From an uncultured Collinsella sp. (GTDB taxonomy: Bacteria; Actinomycetota; Coriobacteriia; Coriobacteriales; Coriobacteriaceae): a DNA stretch of 6,382 nt. The position numbers were made by a program, and so were the translations under genes. The stretch is taken from the NCBI GenBank assembly GCA_947003675.1, contig CAMQPJ010000078.1:1-6382 (forward strand), written 5' to 3'. A model generated the notes under the pieces. It was not told the DNA's origin. It did not search any database and was given only the letters and a program-made list of their open reading frames with translations. This document shows positions 1 through 5,033 of the stretch, piece after piece; the stretch's first letter is position 1; every line of letters starts with the position of its first letter.

Positions 1-4
1 GGCT

Positions 5-36
5 ATTATACCACGGTGGCATCACCTATATGTCAA
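5..36 (-). promoter_or_regulatory. Candidate leftward promoter with 20-base spacer and centred dyad
   Basis: On the minus strand a perfect -35 hexamer TTGACA (36 to 31) is followed after 20 bases by a perfect -10 hexamer TATAAT (10 to 5), which also has the extended -10 dinucleotide TG one base upstream. The spacer is too long for ordinary sigma-70 use. It contains the inverted repeat GGTG-N4-CACC (15-26), whose centre falls exactly at the spacer midpoint (20.5). Over-long spacers carrying a central dyad are the known architecture of MerR-family activated promoters. Transcription would leave the window at its left edge, so the controlled gene is not visible. The hexamers are seen; MerR-type control is inference. 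Alternatively the extended -10 works alone. Confidence 0.45.
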
Positions 37-50
37 TGTTGGTCTAACAG

Positions 51-67
51 AGCCTTGAAAAAAGGCT
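51..67. other. Short stem-loop in leader region
   Basis: AGCCTT (51-56), loop GAAAA, AAGGCT (62-67) form a perfect 6-base-pair hairpin. It can be extended by CAG/CTG (48-50 with 69-71) across a one-base bulge. No T-run follows on either strand, so it is not a convincing intrinsic terminator. It lies between the leftward promoter candidate and the start of the small membrane gene, and may simply be leader or spacer structure. Confidence 0.3.
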
Positions 68-109
68 GCTGTAGAATTACATATAAGAGTCACCCGGAAG
101 GAGCGATCG

Positions 110-349
110 ATGAAAAGTAAACGATTTGTCCTGAATGCACTTCTGGTTGTAGCACTTTTAGCGCTCTTGGCCTTCTCATGCTGGTACGCAAACCAACCAG
201 CATTTGGCTACTTATTGTATGCAGTAATGTCCGGCGATAAGGCTTACTACACTCTACGCGCAATTGACGTTCTCTTTTTCTATGTAGCCGGCCCCTTATC
301 AATCGCTTTGCTCGCGTTTCTTGTCATTTACAACTTCAAGAAACGTTAA
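110..349 (+). CDS. Small two-helix membrane protein, function unknown
   Basis: A 79-residue protein that I do not recognise. The start is well supported: AAGGAG at 98-103, six bases before ATG. The N-terminus is basic (MKSKR), followed by a hydrophobic helix at about residues 6-24, a loop of about 30 residues with aromatic residues (two Tyr, then a Leu-Arg-Ala stretch), a second hydrophobic helix at about 52-75, and a basic end (FKKR). This predicts a two-pass inner-membrane protein with both ends probably cytoplasmic by the positive-inside rule. Helix 1 could also be read as an uncleaved signal anchor. GC is 43% by direct count, clearly below the flanking genes, so it may be a recent or lineage-specific acquisition. 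It is the only rightward gene and ends 6 bases from the convergent permease gene. That it is a real gene rests on the ribosome binding site and the protein-like composition. Confidence 0.7.
   Translation: MKSKRFVLNALLVVALLALLAFSCWYANQPAFGYLLYAVMSGDKAYYTLRAIDVLFFYVAGPLSIALLAFLVIYNFKKR
315..345. other. Nine-base-pair inverted repeat at gene end
   Basis: CGTTTCTTG (315-323) and CAAGAAACG (337-345) are perfect reverse complements separated by a 13-base loop. They lie in the last codons of the small membrane gene. Neither strand has the following T-run of a standard intrinsic terminator. The position, at the junction of two convergent genes that are only 6 bases apart, suggests a role in transcript ending or 3' end protection. 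This is inference; the inverted repeat itself is directly visible. Confidence 0.45.
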
Positions 350-360
350 TAGGACCTATT
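348..360. other. Perfect 13-base palindrome across convergent stop codons
   Basis: AATAGG, a central A, then CCTATT: a perfect dyad that covers the last two bases of the rightward gene's TAA, the whole 6-base intergenic space, and the TAG stop (358 to 356) of the leftward permease gene. It follows the 9-base-pair stem at 315-345 after only two bases. It could be part of a compact bidirectional terminator or a protein site. No known binding consensus is recognised. Confidence 0.4.
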
Positions 361-1768
361 TAGAATCCGAATCGTCCATGGAACCGTCGATGCCGGTTTT
401 GGTGTCGTCGTCCGTATTGGAATCATCATCCTTGGCGAAGGGGTTCTTGAAGAAGCCCGTCGCATCGGGCTGCAGACCCGAGAGCTTGATCCAGGGATTA
501 TCGAGCTCGGGCTTGGGCATGGCCTGGGCCTCGGGCGCAGTCTCGTTGCCGATGAGCTCGGACTCGTAAATGAACGTATCGTCTCCAAGCGCGTCGTAGG
601 CGGCGACCGGGTTGCCCTCGGCATCACGATACGGCGTGCCCTTAAACACGGCACCATCGTATGCCACGAGCTGGCGGCCGGTCTCGTTCTCGAAGTAATA
701 CACGAAGATACCCTTCAGAGCCGCGCACAGCGGAATGGCGATGACCATGCCGATGGGGCCCATGAGTGCCGAACCAATAACGAGGGCCGTCAGGCTCATG
801 ATGGGATGCACCTGGACCGAGCTTTGCATGACCTTAGGCGAAATGACGTTGTCGGTGACATTTTGTGCCACCATGGTCACGATCAAGGTCCATAACGCCA
901 GCATCGGGCTGAACATAAAGCCGAGCACCGTGGCAATCGCAGCGCTCACCCAGGGCCCAACAACCGGAACCAAGTGCATGATGCCGGTAAAGATGGCCAT
1001 GAGTGCTGCGTATGGATGGCCAATGAGCGTAAAGCCGATAAAGGCGAGGATACCACCGCAGATCGACGTTACGACCATGCCACGCATGTAGCCGCCGACC
1101 GAGCGCGAAAGAATCGCGACCATAAAACGGTACGAGGTCTCCTTTTCCTGACCAATGATGGTGCAGACCTCGTGGTGCATGCGGGGATAGTCGCAGGCCA
1201 ACCAATAGGCAAGCACCAAACCCAGGAAGATGACGAACAGCTGCGAGGCCGTATTGGTAATGAGCGGGAATACACCGCGGCCAAGCTCGGCGGCAATCTG
1301 TGAGACATACTTGGACGCCACCGTGACGAGCGAAGAAAGGTTATCGTCCAGATACTCCTTGAGCGGCGTGTTGTTGAGCGTCTTGGCATGCGAGATCATC
1401 TCATTGAGGTCGCCACCAGCAACACGAAGCTGCTCGGGCAGGCGGCTCAGGACTTCCATGATCTGACCAAAGAGAATCGGCGACAAGATGCAAACGACGC
1501 CGACGAGCACGGCAACGACCACAATAAGCGCGACAAGCGAACCGATGCCGCGATTCACGCCATGGTGCTCGAGCCAATTAGTTATCGGCGACATCACAAA
1601 GGCGATGATGGAACCGACAGCGAGAAACTCGATAACCGGCGCCAGGATGCCCATAAGGTTAAAGATGACGGCGGCGATGACAATGCAGCCGACGACGCCC
1701 CAAATGCGCAGCGTCAGAATACGGGTATCGCGAAGCGTGCGGTCGGTTTGTTGGGGGTGCTCACTCAT
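356..1768 (-). CDS. AI-2E family transporter (PF01594-type permease)
   Basis: A 470-residue polytopic membrane protein. Hydrophobic segments lie at about 22-42, 44-61, 75-98, 166-190, 230-250, 254-275, 276-300 and 325-355, with a hydrophilic stretch at about 100-165 between the third and fourth, the layout of the AI-2E/PerM family. Family-typical features are the Gly-His-Pro-Tyr-Ala start of a helix (250-254), the Leu-Val-Pro-Val-Val-Gly-Pro turn (266-272), and Asn-Val-Ile-Ser-Pro-Lys (307-312) followed by His-Pro (321-322). Members are proposed exporters of autoinducer-2 or act in sodium/proton exchange, so the substrate here is open. From about residue 360 a hydrophilic tail of about 110 residues follows, ending in an Asp/Ser-rich segment; it is probably cytoplasmic and longer than in minimal members. 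The ATG overlaps the sigma gene's stop as ATGA (1765-1768); no strong ribosome site is well placed, so translational coupling is likely. It is the last gene of the sigma operon. Confidence 0.94.
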   Translation of the reverse strand: MSEHPQQTDRTLRDTRILTLRIWGVVGCIVIAAVIFNLMGILAPVIEFLAVGSIIAFVMSPITNWLEHHGVNRGIGSLVALIVVVAVLVGVVCILSPILFGQIMEVLSRLPEQLRVAGGDLNEMISHAKTLNNTPLKEYLDDNLSSLVTVASKYVSQIAAELGRGVFPLITNTASQLFVIFLGLVLAYWLACDYPRMHHEVCTIIGQEKETSYRFMVAILSRSVGGYMRGMVVTSICGGILAFIGFTLIGHPYAALMAIFTGIMHLVPVVGPWVSAAIATVLGFMFSPMLALWTLIVTMVAQNVTDNVISPKVMQSSVQVHPIMSLTALVIGSALMGPIGMVIAIPLCAALKGIFVYYFENETGRQLVAYDGAVFKGTPYRDAEGNPVAAYDALGDDTFIYESELIGNETAPEAQAMPKPELDNPWIKLSGLQPDATGFFKNPFAKDDDSNTDDDTKTGIDGSMDDSDSK

Positions 1769-2556
1769 GAACGAACCATCACTCCGTCGGGGTCAATCTT
1801 GTCTTGAATCTTCTTAAGGGTACGGCGCAGCAGGCGCGAGACCTGCACCTGCGAGATGCCCAGCTTCTTGGCAATCTCGATCTGGGTCATGCCCTTTACG
1901 AAGCGCAGCTCGATCACCTCGCGCTCGCGAGGCGAGAAATCGCGAATGGCCTCCTCAATCACCAGGCGATCATCGGTAAAGTCGAGCTCGTTGTCGTCGT
2001 CGGCGTAGCGATCGAGAATCGAAGGCGCATCGTCCGAATCGGACGCACCGGGGGCCTCGATGGGCACCGAGGTATAGGCCGAGGACGATTCCATGGCTTC
2101 GAGCACCTCGTCGACGGTCACGCCCAGGTAATCGGCGATTTCCTCAACCTTGGGCGAACGTTGAAGCTCGTTGGTGAGCTTGTCGGTAGCCTGGTTGACC
2201 TTGGCAGAGAGCTCCTGCAGACGACGCGGCACGCGCACGCTCCAGCCCTTGTCGCGGAAATGACGCTTAATCTCACCCAGAATAGTAGGTGTGGCAAACG
2301 TGGTGAACTCGAGCCCGCGCTCGGGGTCAAAACGGTCGATAGCCTTGAGCAAGCCCAGATAGCCGACCTGCAAAAGGTCATCGAGCGGCTCGCCGCGGTT
2401 CTTAAATTTGTTGGCAAGAAACCTTACCAGGTTCATATGGGACATGACGAGCTGCTCGCGGGCATCCGGATCACCGGTCTCCTTATAACGACGAAACAGC
2501 TCGCGGGTTTTCTCCTTGTCCCAAGCGGTCTTGCCGCTCCGGGAACGTTCGGTCAT
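1765..2556 (-). CDS. RNA polymerase sigma factor, SigB/SigF/SigG subfamily
   Basis: A 263-residue alternative sigma factor of the general-stress/sporulation subfamily and of normal length. Region 2 spans about residues 34-104 and includes the core-binding and -10 recognition block (Asp59-Asp60-Leu-Leu-Gln-Val-Gly, then Phe-Asp-Pro-Glu-Arg-Gly at 76-81 and Phe-Thr-Thr-Phe-Ala at 84-88). Arg-Val-Pro-Arg-Arg (108-112) opens region 3. An acidic linker, about 172-196, precedes region 4 (about 205-252), whose helix-turn-helix for the -35 element is at about 224-243. Family members bind core RNA polymerase and direct it to stress or developmental promoters, and are held inactive by an RsbW/SpoIIAB-type partner. 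The gene directly upstream encodes such a partner: its TAA is followed by one base and then this ATG, with AAGGCGG at 2566-2572 nine bases ahead. Which of SigB or SigF it is called cannot be settled from the sequence. No sporulation genes are in view, so a stress role is more likely. Confidence 0.96.
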   Translation of the reverse strand: MTERSRSGKTAWDKEKTRELFRRYKETGDPDAREQLVMSHMNLVRFLANKFKNRGEPLDDLLQVGYLGLLKAIDRFDPERGLEFTTFATPTILGEIKRHFRDKGWSVRVPRRLQELSAKVNQATDKLTNELQRSPKVEEIADYLGVTVDEVLEAMESSSAYTSVPIEAPGASDSDDAPSILDRYADDDNELDFTDDRLVIEEAIRDFSPREREVIELRFVKGMTQIEIAKKLGISQVQVSRLLRRTLKKIQDKIDPDGVMVRS

Positions 2557-2557
2557 A

Positions 2558-2935
2558 TTAGATATCCGCCTTGAGGTCGAGGGAAAGCGTTAGGGGTGCC
2601 GTAGTCTTTTCGTAGGAATCGCACACGCTCGCCAAAATGAGCTCGGCATATACGGCAGCCTGGTCATCCTCATCGACAGTCGCCTGATCGCCAAAGGTAA
2701 AGGTCATGCCCACATGCGATTCGTCGACATCGAATTTGATCGAGATATCGTCGGAATCAACGGCCGTGCAGCCAAAGATGAAGGCTTCCTCGGCAGCCAT
2801 ACGGATGTCCTCGATTCGATCAACGGACATAGAGCACAGGGCGCCGACGTTGGCGGCCGTCATGCGCACCAAGCGCGCGAGACGCGGATCACCGGCAACG
2901 CTCAGCGTAATGGGGCAGGTTGCTTCGCTACTCAT
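2558..2935 (-). CDS. RsbW/SpoIIAB-like anti-sigma factor, ATP site degenerate
   Basis: A 125-residue protein. The ATG at 2935 is preferred over the longer open frame (to 3049), because GAGGAG (2943-2948) sits seven bases ahead and the extra 38 residues are Arg/Pro-rich translation of the upstream gene in another frame. Residues about 8-57 fit the start of the RsbW/SpoIIAB fold: an Arg-Leu-Val-Arg helix (21-24), then Val-Asp-Arg-Ile-Glu-Asp-Ile-Arg-Met-Ala-Ala-Glu-Glu-Ala (38-51), matching the N-box helix. The Glu equivalent to the proposed catalytic base is kept (Glu50), but the Mg-binding Asn four residues later is Phe54, and the Asp-X-Gly-X-Gly ATP motif is absent around 78-92. It therefore probably binds the sigma factor without kinase activity. 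The location just before the sigma gene is the main functional argument. The start overlaps the preceding gene by 8 bases. Alternative: an unrelated small protein that only resembles the fold. Confidence 0.78.
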   Translation of the reverse strand: MSSEATCPITLSVAGDPRLARLVRMTAANVGALCSMSVDRIEDIRMAAEEAFIFGCTAVDSDDISIKFDVDESHVGMTFTFGDQATVDEDDQAAVYAELILASVCDSYEKTTAPLTLSLDLKADI

Positions 2936-3518
2936 CGCAGGACTCCTCGGAGGTCTCGGCGGGCGTATAGGTGTAATACTGAGCAGGCTTGGCTGCGGGC
3001 TTCTGAGCCGCATCCGCACCATCGGCGACCTCATCCTCAGCCTCACCAATCAGAACGCGCTCGGTAGGCTGCTCGGCCTCGGCAGCAGCTGCGAGCTTGC
3101 GATCGGAGTCGGCTGCAGGAGCCTTCACCTTATTGAAGAGCTTCTGCACGGCACCAGCCGCAGAGTCGGTCACGCTCGACACGGCGTTGCTTGCCTCGGC
3201 CACACTACCTGTAACCTCGGAGATGTCGCGAACGACCGCCTCAACCTCAACGAGGTTGGACGTCAGGGCGTCAACCGCGGTCTTGCTCGACTTGAGCAGC
3301 GGCTCCACCTGGGCAAGTGCCGGCGTAAGCTCGTCTACGGCGCCATCGAGCTTTGCCACCACGGGCTGTGCCTCGGCGAGTGTGTTGTTGAGGTCGCTCA
3401 CCGTCTTGTCGAGCGAATCAACGACGGTGCGGGTCTTGCGCAGCGTGAGCGCGAGCTCGATAACAGCCCACATGCCGGCAACGGCGAGCACCAGCAGGGC
3501 GATTTGAATGGGACTCAT
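2928..3518 (-). CDS. Membrane-anchored coiled-coil protein, DUF948/YtxG-like
   Basis: A 196-residue protein and first gene of the sigma operon. Residues about 4-25 form one N-terminal membrane helix, without a signal-peptidase site, so it should stay anchored. From about 27 to 130 comes a long helical region rich in Val, Leu, Ala, Asp and Ser with heptad-like spacing of hydrophobics (repeats of the form Val-Asp-x-Leu and Leu-x-x-Val-Glu), predicted to be a coiled coil. The tail, 133-196, is Ala/Glu/Pro-rich, acidic and probably disordered, with a short Tyr-rich patch at 181-184. This layout matches the DUF948 family that includes B. subtilis YtxG, a general stress protein of the SigB regulon; the assignment is by architecture. 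GGGAGG lies five bases before ATG. Its last codons carry the ribosome site of the anti-sigma gene and overlap it by 8 bases. A sensing or scaffolding role for the sigma switch is inference. Confidence 0.8.
   Translation of the reverse strand: MSPIQIALLVLAVAGMWAVIELALTLRKTRTVVDSLDKTVSDLNNTLAEAQPVVAKLDGAVDELTPALAQVEPLLKSSKTAVDALTSNLVEVEAVVRDISEVTGSVAEASNAVSSVTDSAAGAVQKLFNKVKAPAADSDRKLAAAAEAEQPTERVLIGEAEDEVADGADAAQKPAAKPAQYYTYTPAETSEESCDE
2943..2948 (-). promoter_or_regulatory. Ribosome binding site fixing the anti-sigma start
   Basis: GAGGAG on the minus strand, seven bases before the ATG at 2935. It lies inside the final codons of the upstream coiled-coil gene and decides against the longer open frame that begins at 3049. 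Confidence 0.8.
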
Positions 3519-3523
3519 ACAAG

Positions 3524-3594
3524 CCTCCCAAAGGAATCGAAATACAGACGCTGTTCATGGTACCCCAAAGAAGGGGAAAGATACCCAAAGGGAA
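3524..3594 (-). promoter_or_regulatory. Candidate operon promoter region with GGGTAT and three TTCC-TTTGGG copies
   Basis: This is the 95-base gap between rarA and the sigma operon. On the minus strand GGGTAT at 3586-3581 equals the classic -10 of SigB/SigF-type promoters. Upstream, GCTT is only a partial match to the GTTT -35 core, 14 bases away. The motif TTCC-(C)-TTTGGG occurs three times: 3594-3584, 3578-3563 (longer version, TTCCCCTTC then TTTGGGG) and 3536-3527; the last merges into the ribosome site GGGAGG. Autoregulation by the operon's own sigma factor is a reasonable guess, but GGGTAT also occurs by chance inside the permease gene (for example near 711 and 1726). No good sigma-70 pair was found. 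Confidence 0.35.
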
Positions 3595-3613
3595 TGCGCG
3601 AAGCGCCAATGAC

Positions 3614-4978
3614 CTACTTGGGAGCGTTGCCGCTACGGTCGCGCTCGCTTTGCTCCACACGCCACTCTTCCCAACCGCGGCCGGCAGGCTGCCAGAACGC
3701 GCCGCGCTCCAGTCCCTCAGGCAAATAGCGCTGATCGACCCAGCCTTCGGGATAATCATGCGGATACTTATACACACCGTATTCGTCGCTGCCCGGGCGA
3801 TGACGGTCGCGCAGATAACTCGGCACCTCGCGCAGCCCACTTGAATGGATATCTGCCAGCGCCGCATCTATCGAAGCCTCGCAAGCGTTGGATTTAGGTG
3901 CCAAGCACACATAGAGCGCAGCCTGAGCCAGGTTAATGCGGCATTCGGGATAACCAATGACCTCGGCAGACTTAAACGCAGCATGTGCCACCAAGAGCGC
4001 CTGCGGATCGGCGTTGCCGACGTCCTCGGAAGCGTGGATCATAATACGCCGCGCAATAAACTTGGGATCCTCCCCAGCATCGATCATGCGTGCAAGCCAA
4101 TAGATCGTGGCATCGGGGTCGCTGCCTCGCATGGACTTGATGAACGCACTGATAATGTCGTAGTGCATGTCGCCGTTTTTGTCATACGAAAAGCCACGAC
4201 GAGGGTTGGCAATCTTCACGTCATCCACGGTGATGGGATAGCGCTCCCCCGCCGCCGGCGCTGGCGTTCCCTCGGTATCGGGACGCGTGACGGCAATCTC
4301 GCTCGCAAGCTCAAGCGTCGTGAGCGCCGAACGCGCATCGCCCGCGGCCAGCGTGCAGATGGACTTAACCGTATCCTCATCGGCAGAGAACTTACCGCTC
4401 AGACCCTGCGGTGCCTCGAGTGCACGCTCGATGAGAGTCGCGATATCCTCGTCCTTTAAGTGCTCAAGCTCCACCACGCGGCCACGCGAGAGCAACGCCG
4501 AGTTGACCTCGAAGTACGGATTCTCCGTCGTGGCACCAATCATAATGACGGTACGGTTCTCAACTGCATGCAGTAAGGCATCCTGCTGCGACTTGGAGAA
4601 GCGATGAATCTCGTCGATGAACAAGATGGTGCGTCGGTCGTACGTATTCAAGCGCGTCTTGGCCTCGTCAATCACGCGACGCAGGTCCTTCACGGTACCC
4701 GTCACGGCGCTGACCTCAACAAACTCGCTCTTGGTATGGTTGGCGATGATATGCGCCAGCGTCGTCTTGCCCGTACCGGCCGGCCCATACAGAATCACAC
4801 TCGACAGAACGTCATGCTCAATCGCGGCGCGCAGCCACGAGCCCTTACCGACGGCCTTTTGCTGACCCACGTACTCGTCGAGCGAATTGGGGCGCATGCG
4901 CACCGCGAGCGGCGCATTCTGAAAGGAACGCTCGCGCGTCGAAGCAGAAAAAAGGTCGTCCATAGCCATCCCGTGCAT
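3614..4978 (-). CDS. rarA: Replication-associated recombination protein A (RarA/MgsA AAA+ ATPase)
   Basis: A 454-residue clamp-loader-like ATPase that acts at stalled or gapped replication forks in concert with SSB. In order: a short N-terminal segment ending in Leu-Ala-Val-Arg-Met-Arg-Pro (24-30), the family entry motif; Walker A Gly-Pro-Ala-Gly-Thr-Gly-Lys-Thr (65-72); Walker B Ile-Leu-Phe-Ile-Asp-Glu-Ile-His-Arg-Phe (118-127); sensor 1 Gly-Ala-Thr-Thr-Glu-Asn-Pro (148-154); arginine finger in Ser-Ala-Leu-Leu-Ser-Arg (160-165); sensor 2 region Gly-Asp-Ala-Arg-Ser-Ala-Leu (213-219); then the C-terminal tetramerisation domain, with Arg-Arg-Ile-Met-Ile-His-Ala-Ser-Glu-Asp-Val-Gly (310-321). 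Length is normal. The start is uncertain: TTG 4981, ATG 4978, ATG 4969 and ATG 4963 are in frame, and the only ribosome-like site (AGAGGA, 4994-4999) is far from all of them. ATG 4963 would give the family-like start Met-Asp-Asp-Leu-Phe-Ser. A LexA-type box lies upstream. Confidence 0.96.
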   Translation of the reverse strand: MHGMAMDDLFSASTRERSFQNAPLAVRMRPNSLDEYVGQQKAVGKGSWLRAAIEHDVLSSVILYGPAGTGKTTLAHIIANHTKSEFVEVSAVTGTVKDLRRVIDEAKTRLNTYDRRTILFIDEIHRFSKSQQDALLHAVENRTVIMIGATTENPYFEVNSALLSRGRVVELEHLKDEDIATLIERALEAPQGLSGKFSADEDTVKSICTLAAGDARSALTTLELASEIAVTRPDTEGTPAPAAGERYPITVDDVKIANPRRGFSYDKNGDMHYDIISAFIKSMRGSDPDATIYWLARMIDAGEDPKFIARRIMIHASEDVGNADPQALLVAHAAFKSAEVIGYPECRINLAQAALYVCLAPKSNACEASIDAALADIHSSGLREVPSYLRDRHRPGSDEYGVYKYPHDYPEGWVDQRYLPEGLERGAFWQPAGRGWEEWRVEQSERDRSGNAPK

Positions 4979-5002
4979 CAATCAAAAACGTTTTCCTCTA
5001 AC

Positions 5003-5017
5003 AGTATACCGAATATA
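5003..5017 (-). promoter_or_regulatory. Candidate rarA promoter (-10 elements)
   Basis: On the minus strand, TATACT (5008-5003) matches the -10 consensus at five of six positions, and TATATT (5017-5012) is a second candidate in an AT-rich stretch. Neither has a good -35 at 16-18 bases, which fits a regulated promoter. The LexA-type box at 5020-5033 would cover the -35/spacer region of the first candidate. A perfect 10-base palindrome AAAACGTTTT (4985-4994) follows in the leader. Confidence 0.5.
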
Positions 5018-5019
5018 TA

Positions 5020-5033
5020 CGAACTACCGTTCG
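5020..5033. promoter_or_regulatory. LexA/DinR-type SOS box upstream of rarA
   Basis: CGAAC-TACC-GTTCG, a perfect match to the CGAAC-N4-GTTCG core of the LexA (DinR) operator of Gram-positive bacteria. The dyad extends by one pair to ACGAAC-N4-GTTCGT (5019-5034). It overlaps the last codons (Asn-Glu-Arg) and the TAG stop (5026-5024) of the HD gene and lies about 40 bases upstream of the rarA start, next to -10-like sequences. Ten fixed positions are expected by chance about 0.006 times in a window of this size. SOS regulation of rarA is inferred. Confidence 0.72.

Noticed and set aside
706..1731. Other GGGTAT hexamers (minus strand near 711, plus strand near 1726) as SigB-type promoters
   Set aside because: Both lie inside the permease coding sequence with no -35 partner and no gene start nearby; they are chance occurrences.
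1804..2574. Open frame of 256 codons on the plus strand opposite the sigma gene
   Set aside because: It mirrors the sigma gene almost end to end and shows no domain. It is caused by codon bias on the coding strand.
2936..3049. Longer N-terminus for the anti-sigma gene
   Set aside because: The extra 38 residues are Arg/Pro-rich and overlap the upstream gene in another frame, and a strong ribosome site precedes the ATG at 2935.
3418..3557. Possible leader peptide starting at the ATG near 3557 on the minus strand
   Set aside because: It has no ribosome site and runs out of frame through the coiled-coil gene; it reads as a shadow frame.
3596..3606. GCGC-GAA-GCGC hairpin after rarA as an intrinsic terminator
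   Set aside because: The stem is only four base pairs and is followed on the minus strand by ATTCCCTTT, not a T-run; too weak to call.
2706..3728. Long open frame (340 codons) on the plus strand, antisense to the anti-sigma and coiled-coil genes
   Set aside because: It lies opposite well-supported genes with ribosome sites. The protein is rich in Arg/Gly/Leu/His without recognisable domains, as expected of a shadow frame in GC-rich DNA.
3845..4459. Open frame of 204 codons on the plus strand opposite rarA
   Set aside because: It is fully antisense to the conserved AAA+ coding region and has no domain signature or ribosome site of note.
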